This document shows, piece by piece, positions 9,060 through 17,228 of a stretch of DNA of 64,000 bases. Source of the DNA: Alphaproteobacteria bacterium (GTDB lineage Bacteria > Pseudomonadota > Alphaproteobacteria > Caulobacterales > Hyphomonadaceae). Position 1 is the stretch's first letter. Every line of letters begins with the position of its first letter. Under the pieces are notes generated by a model. It made no database searches, was not told where the DNA came from, and saw only the letters and a list, made by a program, of their open reading frames with translations. A program made the position numbers and the translations under genes. The stretch is from assembly GCA_018827375.1 (NCBI GenBank), contig JAHJYW010000011.1:35530-99529 (forward strand), in the 5' to 3' direction.

Positions 9060-10169
9060 ATGATCAACCGACGCAATATCGTCGGCGCCGGCCTCCTCGG
9101 CGCAGCTGGCGCAGCCGCAGCCTTTGCCAATCCTGAAGCCGCGCAGGTGCTTGCGCCCGCCAAGATCAATCGCAACCGCCGCAAGTTCAACATGGTCACG
9201 ACATGGCCAAAGGGCCTGCCTGGCCTCGGCCGCGCCGCCGAGCGCGTGTCCGAACGCGTCTTCGCGATGTCCGACGGCCTGATGGAGATCAAGGTCTTCG
9301 CAGCCGGTGAACTCGTTCCAGCATTCGAGAGCTTTGATGCCGTCGCAAACGGCTCAGCCGACATGTACCACGGCGCCGAATATTACTGGACCGCCAAGTC
9401 CCCCGCCTTCCCCTTCTTCACCGCTGTACCCTTCGGCATGACGGCGCAGGAAATCATGGGCTGGATCGACTTTGGTGGCGGGCAGGAACTCTGGGACGAA
9501 CTCTCCGGCCAGTTCGGCGTGAAAGCCATTCAGGGCGCCAATACGGGTCACCAGATGGGCGGCTGGTTCCGCAAGGAGATCAACAGCCTCGACGATCTGG
9601 TCGGCCTCAAGATGCGTATTCCCGGTCAGGGCGGCGACGTGCTGCGCGCCCTTGGCGGCTCCGCCATCGCGCTTTCCGGCGGCGAGATCTATCAGGCCCT
9701 GCAGACCGGCTCCATCGACGCCACCGAATGGGTCGGCCCGTGGAACGACTACTCGCTCGGCTTCCACCGCGAGGCGCCGTATTATTACGGCCCCGGCTTC
9801 CACGAGCCCGGCGCCAGCCTTGCCGTCGGCATGAACCTGAAAGTGTGGGAAAGCCTCACCGTCGGCGAGCAGGCCATCATCAAGGCCGCCTGCGAATCCA
9901 CCAACCACACATCGCTCGGCGAGTTCACCTACCAGAACTCCGTCTACCTCGACCTGCTTGTCCGCGAGCATGGCACACAGCTGCGCTCCTTCCCGCCGGA
10001 AGTCGTCAAGGCCATGTCGGAAGCCGCCTATGACGTGCGCGCCGCCAGCGGCAAGGACGGCATCGAGAAGCGCATCTATGAGAGCTTCGAGGCCAGCCTC
10101 AAACTGATGCGCGGCTGGGCCAAGGTCTCCGACGGCGCCTACTATCCCGCCCGCGAACTCGGCAAATAG
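9060..10169 (+). CDS. TRAP transporter periplasmic solute-binding protein (DctP family)
   Basis: 369-residue periplasmic receptor of a TRAP carboxylate transporter. The N-terminus MINRRNIVGAGLLGAAGAAAA carries an arginine pair before a hydrophobic stretch, suggesting Tat export. The mature part shows the DctP/DctP7 fold: FNMVTTWPKGLPGLG, then GLKMRIPGQGGDVLRALGG with the ligand-binding arginine, and GSIDATEWVGPWND. A strong GGGAGG lies before the ATG. It is first of a three-gene TRAP set (P-Q-M). Related receptors bind mono- or dicarboxylates and 2-oxoacids; the ligand here is inference only. Confidence 0.93.
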   Translation: MINRRNIVGAGLLGAAGAAAAFANPEAAQVLAPAKINRNRRKFNMVTTWPKGLPGLGRAAERVSERVFAMSDGLMEIKVFAAGELVPAFESFDAVANGSADMYHGAEYYWTAKSPAFPFFTAVPFGMTAQEIMGWIDFGGGQELWDELSGQFGVKAIQGANTGHQMGGWFRKEINSLDDLVGLKMRIPGQGGDVLRALGGSAIALSGGEIYQALQTGSIDATEWVGPWNDYSLGFHREAPYYYGPGFHEPGASLAVGMNLKVWESLTVGEQAIIKAACESTNHTSLGEFTYQNSVYLDLLVREHGTQLRSFPPEVVKAMSEAAYDVRAASGKDGIEKRIYESFEASLKLMRGWAKVSDGAYYPARELGK

Positions 10170-10186
10170 GCTGGCTGGGGGGCAAC

Positions 10187-10861
10187 ATGGATCCGACGTT
10201 CTTCCTCTACCTCGGTGCCTGGCTGAAAGTCCTCGGCGTCCTCTGCCTGCCGCTCTTTGCCGTCCCGCTAGTTGTCGTCGCCTTTCCCGGCTTGATCGAC
10301 CGTTTCGCCAAGCGCATGATCACCTTCCTCGACGCGCTGTCGGGCGGCGCGCTGAACCTCGCCATTGCCAGCGCCCTGATCCTCGTCCTCGCCCAGCTCG
10401 CCGTCGTTATCCTGCGCTATGCCTTTGGCCTGTCCTTCACCTGGCTCAGCGAGATCGTGATCTATGCCTTTGCCGCCATGTTCATGCTCGGCTCGGCTGC
10501 CGCCTTGCGCGATGATGCCCATGTGCGCGTCGACATCCTGCGCCCCCACTTCGGTGAGGCCGGGCGCAACTGGATCGAACTGGTCGGCACCTATCTCTTC
10601 CTTTTTCCGATCTGCCTGCGGCTCATCACCAATGGCGAGCAAGGCCTGACGCGCTCGTGGAGCCTGCTCGAAGGCTCGCGGGAATCCGACGGCCTGCCGA
10701 TCCTCTTCCTGTTCAAGACGCTGGTGCCGGTCTTCGCTGTCCTGCTGATGACCGCCGGTCTCTCCGTCGCCCTGAAGGCCGCGCTCCGCCTCACCGGCAA
10801 GCTGCCGCCCGCCGCCACGCCGATCGAAGGCGAAACCGGGGGAGGCCATGATGGAGTTTGA
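10187..10861 (+). CDS. TRAP transporter small permease (DctQ family)
   Basis: 224-residue integral membrane subunit of the TRAP transporter. It has four to five hydrophobic helices and the DctQ core RYAFGLSFTWLSEIVIYAFA with the conserved R-x-x-x-x-F-x-W-x-E-E/I pattern, followed by AALRDDAHVRVDIL, diagnostic of the family. Longer than average because of an extra N-terminal helix (residues 1-40). GGGGGG lies just before the start. The last 14 nt overlap the DctM gene, so the two permeases are translationally coupled. Confidence 0.92.
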   Translation: MDPTFFLYLGAWLKVLGVLCLPLFAVPLVVVAFPGLIDRFAKRMITFLDALSGGALNLAIASALILVLAQLAVVILRYAFGLSFTWLSEIVIYAFAAMFMLGSAAALRDDAHVRVDILRPHFGEAGRNWIELVGTYLFLFPICLRLITNGEQGLTRSWSLLEGSRESDGLPILFLFKTLVPVFAVLLMTAGLSVALKAALRLTGKLPPAATPIEGETGGGHDGV

Positions 10862-12431
10862 AATCATCCTCGCCGTCGCCATGTTCGCCTGCGCCATTCT
10901 TGGCCTGCTGGCGGGCTATTCCGTGGCGCTCACACTCGGCGGCGTCGCGCTCCTCTTCGCCCTGATCGGCATTGCGACAGGCACCTTTTCGGCCTCCTTC
11001 CTGATCGCCTTCCCCAGTCGTATCCAGGGCGCATCAATCATGCAGAGCCAGACGCTCGTGGCCGTGCCCCTCTTTGTGCTGATGGGCGTCATCCTCGAAC
11101 GCTCGCGCGTCGCTGAAGACCTGCTGCACATTGCCAGCCGCCTTCTCGCCCGAGTGCGCGGCGGCCTCGGCTATGCGGTCATCCTCGTTGGCGCCCTGCT
11201 CGCAGCATCCACCGGCATTGTCGGCGCCACGGTTATCACGATGACGCTGATCGCCCTGCCAACCATGCTGCGTCAGGGCTATGATCCGAAACTCGCCACC
11301 GGCACCATCGCCGCCTCCGGCACGCTCGGCCAGATCATCCCACCCTCCATCGTGCTCATCCTGCTGGCCGATGCCGTCTCCAATGCCGCCAGCCAGGCCA
11401 GCCTCAAGGGTGCGGGCTCCGGCGTCGTCTCGGTCGGAGACCTGTTCGCTGGCGCGCTGATCCCCGGCGTTTTGCTCGTCGTTTTCTACCTGCTTTATAT
11501 CGCAGCCATGGCCATCTTCCGCCCGGCCACATGCCCACCTGTTACACTCGCGGAAGACACAGAGCGGCTGACCGTAAAAGAGGTCGCCTTCGGCCTCGGC
11601 GCGCCGCTCATGCTGATCATTGCGGTGCTGGGTGCGATCCTCGGCGGCGTTGCCCCACCCACCGAAGCCGCCGCCATCGGCGCAGCGGGTGCCATCCTGC
11701 TCGCAGGCCTGCGCCTCTCTGGCGACGCAAACAGCCGCCTCGCCCCCCTCATCCTTGCCGGCCTTGGCAGCATCGTCGCCATACTCCTGCTCCGCAACAC
11801 GATGGACCTGCGCGCCGGCGTCGCCGCCATCAGCGGAGCAAACTCCATCGGCATCATCCTGACCATCCTCGCCAGCCTCGTCTTCTTCGCGGGCGTCGCC
11901 GCAGGCCTTCTCGTGCTGCGCAAAATGCGCCAGCTGCTGCCCGCGCTCACCAGCGCCACGCATATTACCAGCATGGTCTTCCTCATCCTGATCGGCGCCT
12001 CGCTGTTCAGCCTTGTCTTCCGTGGCTATGGCGGCGACGAGATGGTGGCCGCGCTGCTGCATCAGGCGCCCGGCGGCAAATGGGGCGCGCTGGCCATGAC
12101 CATGCTCGTCATGTTCATCCTTGGCTTCTTCCTCGACTTTATCGAGATCGTGTTCGTCGTGGTGCCGCTGGTGGCGCCACCGCTGATCATGCTCGGCTTT
12201 GATCCCGTCTGGCTGGCGATCCTTATGGCGCTCAACCTGCAGACCAGCTTCCTGACACCGCCCTTCGGCTTTGCTCTCTTCTACCTGCGTGGCGCGGCGC
12301 CGGACGAGATCAACACGATGGACATCTGGCGTGGCGCCGTGCCGTTCATCGGGTTACAAGTCGCCATGATCATTCTCGTTGCTTTCATCCCGTCGCTCGC
12401 CACATGGCTGCCCAGCCTCGCCGCCAATTGA
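10848..12431 (+). CDS. TRAP transporter large permease (DctM family)
   Basis: 527-residue inner-membrane permease that carries the substrate with Na+. Typical DctM features are IQSQTLVAVPLF-like MQSQTLVAVPLFVLMG, LLAASTGIVGATVITM and ASGTLGQIIPPSIVLILLAD near the middle, and the C-terminal FLDFIEIVFVVVPLVAPPL. About a dozen hydrophobic helices. It is longer than the usual 425-430 residues, with an insertion in the second third (about 235-345) seen in the larger DctM subgroup. GGGGGAGG overlaps the end of the small-permease gene. Confidence 0.92.
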   Translation: MMEFEIILAVAMFACAILGLLAGYSVALTLGGVALLFALIGIATGTFSASFLIAFPSRIQGASIMQSQTLVAVPLFVLMGVILERSRVAEDLLHIASRLLARVRGGLGYAVILVGALLAASTGIVGATVITMTLIALPTMLRQGYDPKLATGTIAASGTLGQIIPPSIVLILLADAVSNAASQASLKGAGSGVVSVGDLFAGALIPGVLLVVFYLLYIAAMAIFRPATCPPVTLAEDTERLTVKEVAFGLGAPLMLIIAVLGAILGGVAPPTEAAAIGAAGAILLAGLRLSGDANSRLAPLILAGLGSIVAILLLRNTMDLRAGVAAISGANSIGIILTILASLVFFAGVAAGLLVLRKMRQLLPALTSATHITSMVFLILIGASLFSLVFRGYGGDEMVAALLHQAPGGKWGALAMTMLVMFILGFFLDFIEIVFVVVPLVAPPLIMLGFDPVWLAILMALNLQTSFLTPPFGFALFYLRGAAPDEINTMDIWRGAVPFIGLQVAMIILVAFIPSLATWLPSLAAN

Positions 12432-13558
12432 GTAGCGACGTCTCCCCGTTCCAGGCCATCGCCGTCAGCCGCCTTGCGCACGAGTTGCAGGCAGCTGGTC
12501 GTTCGGTCATCCATATGGAATTCGGCCAACCCTCGACAGGCGCCCCCAAGCGAGCCGTGGAAACCGCGCATAAGGTGCTTGATGCAGAATCCATGGGCTA
12601 TTGGGAAAGTCCCCAGCTCAAGGCGCGCATCTGCCAGCACTATGGCGACACATACGGCGTCGAGGTCACGCCCCGCCGCCTTGCCATTACATGCGGTGCC
12701 TCGCCCGCGCTGGTGCTGGCCCTGTCATCCGCCTTCAATCCCGGCGATGAAGTCGCGCTCGCCCGGCCCGGCTATGTTGCCTATCGCGGCACGCTGAAGG
12801 CGCTGAAGCTCGTGCCCGTCGAAATCGAGTGCGGCGAGGCCACCCGCTTCCAGCTCACCGCCGCCCAGATCGAAGCACTGGACCCTGCACCTGCCGGCCT
12901 GATCATCGCCAGCCCCGCCAATCCGACCGGTACGATCCTGCCCGAGGCCGAACTCGCCGCCATCGTGAAGGTCTGCGCCGAGCGGAACATTCGCATCATC
13001 TCCGACGAAATCTATCACGGCCTTTCCTACGGCCCGCGCACGGCCTCGATCCTCGAACACACGAACGAGGCCTACGTCATCAATTCATTCTCGAAATACT
13101 TTTCGATGGCGGGCTGGCGCCTCGGCTGGATCGTGTCGCCTGAAAGCATGGCCAGCCGCACGGCCGCCTATATCGGCAACATGTTCCTGACGGCGCCCTC
13201 ACTGTCCCAGCACGCGGGCCTCGTCGCCATGGACTGCCGCGATGAACTCGAAGGGCATCTCGATACCTATCGGCGCAACCGCGAACTGATGCTGGCCGCG
13301 CTTCCAGCGCTCGGGCTCGAACGCATCGCCCCGCCAGACGGCGCCTTCTATATCTATGCGGATATCTCGCGCTTCACCGACGACAGCCTCGGCTTCTGCA
13401 TGCAGCTGCTGAAGGATACCGGCGTTGCTACCGCTCCCGGCGTCGATTTCGACCCGGTGAACGGCCACAAGTTCATGCGCTTCTCGTTCGCCGTCTCGAC
13501 GCCGGAACTTGAAGATGCGCTGGAGCGGATCACGCCCTGGTTCAAGGCGCGGAGCTAG
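12404..13558 (+). CDS. PLP-dependent class I/II aminotransferase
   Basis: About 380-residue fold-type I aminotransferase. Seen: the substrate segment HMEFGQPSTGAP, the cofactor strand ASPANPTGTILP, the aspartate/tyrosine block SDEIYHGLSY, and the Schiff-base lysine in SFSKYFSMAGWRLGW. The ATG at 12404 lies inside dctM; a TTG at 12428 would give a 4-nt TTGA overlap with the dctM stop and is an equally plausible start. Close linkage to the TRAP genes suggests that the imported compound is an amino or 2-oxo acid, which is inference. It converges on the next gene with a shared CTAG. Confidence 0.88.
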   Translation: MAAQPRRQLSSDVSPFQAIAVSRLAHELQAAGRSVIHMEFGQPSTGAPKRAVETAHKVLDAESMGYWESPQLKARICQHYGDTYGVEVTPRRLAITCGASPALVLALSSAFNPGDEVALARPGYVAYRGTLKALKLVPVEIECGEATRFQLTAAQIEALDPAPAGLIIASPANPTGTILPEAELAAIVKVCAERNIRIISDEIYHGLSYGPRTASILEHTNEAYVINSFSKYFSMAGWRLGWIVSPESMASRTAAYIGNMFLTAPSLSQHAGLVAMDCRDELEGHLDTYRRNRELMLAALPALGLERIAPPDGAFYIYADISRFTDDSLGFCMQLLKDTGVATAPGVDFDPVNGHKFMRFSFAVSTPELEDALERITPWFKARS

Positions 13559-13887
13559 CCGCAGTCATAATGCGCTTCGGCCCCGCCATCCGGCGTGCGC
13601 TCCAGAGACACGAACGTGCAGCCATCGGGCGCGGCGACAATGGCGGCCTCTGTCAGCTGCTCATCCGTCGGCGGGCCTGCGCTGGCGACGCCAAAGCTGC
13701 CATCGGTCTTGATCGAGAGTTTCAGCTTGAAGCCCTGCCCGGCCATCGGCGCGGCCATGAAGGCATAGTTCTGTGTCGCAATCGTCTGCGGCACGAGGCC
13801 GTCCCATGTCGATGCGCTCCAGCTCGCGCCGGAACTGGCACACGCGCCCAGCAACAGGGCCGGGACTAGTAGACAGGCTTTCATCAT
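13555..13887 (-). CDS. Small predicted lipoprotein, unknown function
   Basis: 110-residue protein with a lipoprotein signal: MMKACLLVPALLLGAC puts the lipobox LLGAC cysteine at about residue 16. I start it at the double ATG at 13887, preceded by GGGAGGAC; the frame is open to 13917. The mature part has two cysteines near the C-terminus (DGCTFVSLER and HYDCG), likely an intramolecular disulfide. No recognised domain. Its stop shares CTAG with the aminotransferase stop. Confidence 0.7.
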   Translation of the reverse strand: MMKACLLVPALLLGACASSGASWSASTWDGLVPQTIATQNYAFMAAPMAGQGFKLKLSIKTDGSFGVASAGPPTDEQLTEAAIVAAPDGCTFVSLERTPDGGAEAHYDCG

Positions 13888-13938
13888 GCGTCCTCCCACG
13901 ACAGGCATGGGAGGCACACTACATGAAAATGGGCGTGT

Positions 13939-14502
13939 TTAGAACTTCACTTCCGGCGGTGTGCTCAGGGCCTCGCGGCCTTCCACGCCCACGTCGAAGA
14001 AATCACGCGGTTCAAAGCTGAACATGCCCGCAATGACCGATCCCGGGAACTGCTCGCGGGACGTGTTGTAATCCTGAACAGCCGAGTTGTAGAAGCGCCG
14101 CGCCGCAGCCAGCTTGTCTTCAATGGTCGACAGCTCGTTCTGCAACTGGATGAAGTTCTGGTTGGCCTTGAGGTCCGGATAGGCCTCGGCCAGCGCGAAC
14201 AGCTTGCCCAGCGCGCCGGTCAGCATGCCCTCGGCCTGGCTCATCTCGGCCGGTGTCGAGGCCGATTGGGCCGCTGCGCGCGCCGCGATCACCTGCTGGA
14301 ACGTGTCCTGCTCGTGCTTGGCATAGCCCTTGACGGTTTCGACGAGGTTCGGGATCAGGTTCTGGCGCTGTTTCAGCTGCACATCCACGTCGGCGAAGGC
14401 CTGGTTGACCCGCTGGCGCTTCATCACCAGTCCGTTGTAGATCAGGATGATAAAGCCGACGATGGCGACTGCAATCGCGAGTACGATCAGAATGGGGCTC
14501 AT
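13939..14502 (-). CDS. lemA: LemA family membrane protein
   Basis: 187-residue protein with one N-terminal transmembrane helix (ILIVLAIAVAIVGFIILIYN) and a helical coiled domain. The LemA signature is clear: NQAFADVDVQLKQRQNLIPN, then LVETVKGYAKHE and the C-terminal RRFYNSAVQDYNTSREQFP. Function is poorly understood; the family is often linked with TPM-domain proteins, none of which is adjacent here. The ATG at 14502 has GGAGGG upstream inside the longer open frame from 14517, so the shorter start is preferred. Confidence 0.92.
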   Translation of the reverse strand: MSPILIVLAIAVAIVGFIILIYNGLVMKRQRVNQAFADVDVQLKQRQNLIPNLVETVKGYAKHEQDTFQQVIAARAAAQSASTPAEMSQAEGMLTGALGKLFALAEAYPDLKANQNFIQLQNELSTIEDKLAAARRFYNSAVQDYNTSREQFPGSVIAGMFSFEPRDFFDVGVEGREALSTPPEVKF

Positions 14503-14562
14503 AAGCCGTCCCTCCACAAAAACGATGAATCAGGCGTAGCCGCCAACTGCCGCAGAGGCAAG

Positions 14563-14901
14563 TCAGGCGTCGGCGGGCACGGTCGCCATGTCGGATTCCA
14601 TGCGCGCCAGCAGATCAACTGCGCCTGATGCATAGGCACCGATCCAGCGGTCGTGGATCTGCTTGATCGGCAGGGCATTCAGGCAATTCCAGCGCTGGCG
14701 GCCCTGCTTCCGGGCAATCACGAGGCCCGCGTCCTCCAGCACGCTGATGTGCTGCATCACCGTGCAGCGGTTCAGCGTGTCAAAGCGGGCGCACAACTCG
14801 CCCGTTGTCTGCGGATTGTCCTTCAGGGCATCCATCAGGTCGCGCCGGATTGGCGCCGCGAGGGCCTTGAACACGAGGTCGATTTGATCATCACTTGACA
14901 T
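14563..14901 (-). CDS. ArsR-family winged-helix repressor
   Basis: 112-residue HTH protein. Residues 8-85 form the ArsR winged helix: LAAPIRRDLMDALKDNP, TTGELCARFDTLNRCTVMQH as recognition helix, and EDAGLVIARKQGRQRW as wing. No metal-site ELCVCDL motif is present, so it is not a classical metal sensor. It belongs to the subgroup divergently paired with SRPBCC/AHSA1 proteins. The start codon is the first three bases of a perfect palindrome and no Shine-Dalgarno precedes it, so the message may be leaderless and autoregulated. Confidence 0.88.
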   Translation of the reverse strand: MSSDDQIDLVFKALAAPIRRDLMDALKDNPQTTGELCARFDTLNRCTVMQHISVLEDAGLVIARKQGRQRWNCLNALPIKQIHDRWIGAYASGAVDLLARMESDMATVPADA

Positions 14902-14920
14902 GTTATATTTTTATAACATG
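14899..14920. promoter_or_regulatory. Perfect palindromic operator between arsR-type gene and SRPBCC gene
   Basis: CATGTTATA and TATAACATG flank TTTT, a 22-nt perfect inverted repeat. Its left end is the ATG of the repressor gene; its right end is 27 nt before the SRPBCC start, which has its own AAGGAGG at 14935-14941. Size, AT-richness in a GC-rich background and placement between a divergent repressor/target pair make it the likely ArsR-type binding site controlling both genes. Confidence 0.75.
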
Positions 14921-14947
14921 ATTGAAGGGAAGACAAGGAGGGATGTC

Positions 14948-15403
14948 ATGGACCTGAAATTCGAAGTCAGCGGCCGTATCAGCCGCCCGGTATCCGAAGT
15001 GTTCGAAGCCGTTGTGAACCCGGAAAAGCTGTCCGGCTATTTCACCACCGGCGGCGCCAAGGGCCGCCTCGAGACGGGCGCCACGGTCACCTGGGATTTC
15101 CACGATTTCCCCGGCGCCTTCCCGGTCCATGTCGTCGAGGTGGAGAAAGACAAGCGCATCATCCTCAAATGGGGCGCCAACGATCCCGGAGCGCCACAAT
15201 CCTACGACACGACCGTAACGATGCGTTTCGAGCCGACCGATGATGGGCGCACCATTGTTACCATCGCTGAAGAAGGTTGGCGCGAAACGCCTGCGGGCCT
15301 GAAGTCATCCTATGGCAATTGCATGGGCTGGTCGCAGATGCTCTGTGCCATGAAGGCTTATGTCGAACACGGCATCAACCTGCGCGAAGGCATGTACAAA
15401 TAG
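14948..15403 (+). CDS. SRPBCC / AHSA1-like START-fold protein
   Basis: 151-residue single-domain protein of the activator-of-Hsp90 homology 1-like (SRPBCC) superfamily, a helix-grip fold that binds hydrophobic ligands. Seen: ISRPVSEVFEAVVNPEKLSGYF at the N-terminus (first block), GATVTWDFHDFPG, VVEVEKDKRIILKW, and the C-terminal CMGWSQMLCAMKAYVEHG helix. AAGGAGG lies 7 nt before the ATG at 14948; an earlier ATG at 14900 lies in the operator and lacks a ribosome site. Probably repressed by the divergent ArsR-type protein. Ligand unknown. Confidence 0.88.
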   Translation: MDLKFEVSGRISRPVSEVFEAVVNPEKLSGYFTTGGAKGRLETGATVTWDFHDFPGAFPVHVVEVEKDKRIILKWGANDPGAPQSYDTTVTMRFEPTDDGRTIVTIAEEGWRETPAGLKSSYGNCMGWSQMLCAMKAYVEHGINLREGMYK

Positions 15404-15458
15404 AATCAAATTTGCGCGCCCGGTAGCAAGGCCGCTCAAAATGTGTAGCATCAGCTCC

Positions 15459-16208
15459 ATGTCCGATGCTGCCACCCTCGCGCGCATGATTGACGCCGCA
15501 ACACGCGTGATGGTTTTCACCGGCGCGGGCGTTTCCACGGAGAGCGGCATCCCGGATTTCCGCAGCCCCGGCGGCGTCTGGTCCCAGATGACGCCGATCT
15601 ATTTTCAGGACTTCGTGTCCTCTGCCGAGAAACGCCGCGAAGCCTGGACGCGCGTCTTCAACCGCTCAGCGGGCTGGACTGGCGCCAGCCCGAATGCCGG
15701 GCACGCCGCCATCGCAGCGCTCGTCGCCTCCGGCAAAGTGGGCGCCGTGGTCACACAGAATGTCGACAACTTGCACCAGGATTCCGGCGTTCCTGCCGAT
15801 CAGGTGATCGAGATACATGGCAACGCCACCTATGCCCGCTGCCTGAATTGCGGAAAGCGCTACGACATCGAAAAACTGAAACCGCGCTGGGAAGCGGGCG
15901 AAGATCTCACATGCGTCTTCTGCAAGGGCCTGATCAAGACCGCGACCATCTCGTTCGGACAGGCCATGCCGGAAGCCGAAATGGCCCGCGCCGCCGAAGA
16001 GGCCCTGCTCTGCGACCTTTGCATCGTGCTCGGCTCATCGCTCGTCGTCTATCCCGCCGCCGGCATCCCGCTGGAGGCCAAGCGCAATGGCGCCAAACTC
16101 GTCATCATCAATCGCGAGCCAACGGATCAGGACGCGATGGCCGACATGGTGCTCCATACAGAAATCGGCCCGCTGATGAGCGATGTGCTGGAGCTGCTGG
16201 AAACCTAG
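15459..16208 (+). CDS. Sir2-family NAD-dependent protein deacylase
   Basis: 249-residue sirtuin that removes acyl groups from lysines using NAD+. Order of motifs: GAGVSTESGIPDFRSPGG (NAD-binding, residues about 20-37), TQNVDNLHQDSG, catalytic histidine in EIHGNATY, zinc ribbon with CLNC and CVFC, then ISFGQAMPE and LGSSLVVYPAAG. A weak alternative ATG exists at 15441. No good ribosome site precedes either. The gene follows the SRPBCC gene by 55 nt and converges on pirin with a shared CTAG. Class (deacetylase or desuccinylase) is not assigned. Confidence 0.92.
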   Translation: MSDAATLARMIDAATRVMVFTGAGVSTESGIPDFRSPGGVWSQMTPIYFQDFVSSAEKRREAWTRVFNRSAGWTGASPNAGHAAIAALVASGKVGAVVTQNVDNLHQDSGVPADQVIEIHGNATYARCLNCGKRYDIEKLKPRWEAGEDLTCVFCKGLIKTATISFGQAMPEAEMARAAEEALLCDLCIVLGSSLVVYPAAGIPLEAKRNGAKLVIINREPTDQDAMADMVLHTEIGPLMSDVLELLET

Positions 16209-17065
16209 CCCACATTCACCGGCGCGCTGAACTTGCCCGCCTGATAGTCCGCGTAGGCCTCATGGATTTCCGCCACCGTGTTCATCACGAACGGACCATG
16301 CGAAACGATCGGCTCGTCAATCGGCGCGGCATGACCGAACAGGACCACGGCGTCCGAACTCGCGACCAGTTCCACACTGTCGCCCGCGCCGAGTTCGGCG
16401 AGATTGAAACCCTTCACCGCCGTGCCGTTGATGCTGACTTCGCCGCGCGCGACATATGCAAACACATCGCGACCCGCCAGCCCATCAAACGTAATCCGGC
16501 TGCCCTCTTTCATATCAAGCCATGTCATGAACACGCCCGTCAGCGACTCGATCGCCCCGGTCTTGCCCTGCCATTCGCCAGAGACGAGGTGCAGCTTCAC
16601 GCCGTCGGTCTCCACCACCGGAATCTGGTCCGCCTGCACGCCGACATAACGCGGCTGGACCATTTTCAGCTTCGACGGCAGGTTCACCCACAGCTGCAGA
16701 ATCTCCAACGGCCCGCCGCTGCGCTTGAACGCTTCGGGCGAGACTTCCTCATGCACGAGGCCGCTGCCAGCGGTCATCCATTGCACGCCGCCTTGGCTGA
16801 TAATGCTCTCATGCCCGGCGCTGTCGCGGTGGGCGAGGTCGCCCTCAAGGATGAACGTCACCGTCTCGAACCCGCGATGCGGATGCGGCCCGAATGGCAG
16901 GCCGCGATTGCCCGGCTTGTAGGTCTGGGGCCCGTGATGATTGAGGAAGAGGAAGGCGCCGACATTATTGATGCCCCGCCCCGGCACAGGCCGCCGTGTC
17001 ACCAGATCAGCGATATCGTCGCGCTCGGCAGGATGGACCCGCAGGACAGGCTTGGGATGGGACAT
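16205..17065 (-). CDS. Pirin family protein (bicupin)
   Basis: 286-residue two-cupin protein. The N-terminal cupin carries the iron ligands in PHPHRGFETVTFILEG and the later HxH/E pair in GSGLVHEE. The C-terminal cupin is the usual degenerate one (residues about 165-270). Bacterial pirins have been reported as quercetinases or redox-sensitive regulators; the role here is open. GAGGAGG lies 5 nt before the ATG at 17065, favouring that start over the open frame to 17098. It is preceded by about 160 nt of non-coding DNA after parC. Confidence 0.92.
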   Translation of the reverse strand: MSHPKPVLRVHPAERDDIADLVTRRPVPGRGINNVGAFLFLNHHGPQTYKPGNRGLPFGPHPHRGFETVTFILEGDLAHRDSAGHESIISQGGVQWMTAGSGLVHEEVSPEAFKRSGGPLEILQLWVNLPSKLKMVQPRYVGVQADQIPVVETDGVKLHLVSGEWQGKTGAIESLTGVFMTWLDMKEGSRITFDGLAGRDVFAYVARGEVSINGTAVKGFNLAELGAGDSVELVASSDAVVLFGHAAPIDEPIVSHGPFVMNTVAEIHEAYADYQAGKFSAPVNVG

Positions 17066-17228
17066 GGCTGCCTCCTCTTCAATGTTACTGCAGTGCATTT
17101 AGGTGCGCAAAGAACGTTCAGGAAGGCTGGAGGTTCAGTGCGCCTTTATGGCCGCCAGCTAGACGCGCTCAGGATGAGCCGTTGGCCTGAATGTTAAACA
17201 GGACCACGGCCATTACGTCAGCCTGAAC

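Noticed and set aside
10268..12062. Long minus-strand open frames opposite the TRAP permeases
   Set aside because: Gly/Glu/Gln-rich antisense shadows of DctQ and DctM; the permease motifs on the plus strand are decisive.
9060..13558. TRAP transporter plus aminotransferase as a novel amino acid uptake-deamination system
   Set aside because: Both are common families; linkage alone does not show a joint pathway, so it was kept as context only.
14900..14947. Upstream ATG of the SRPBCC gene at 14900
   Set aside because: It lies inside the palindrome with no ribosome site, while ATG 14948 has AAGGAGG at ideal spacing.
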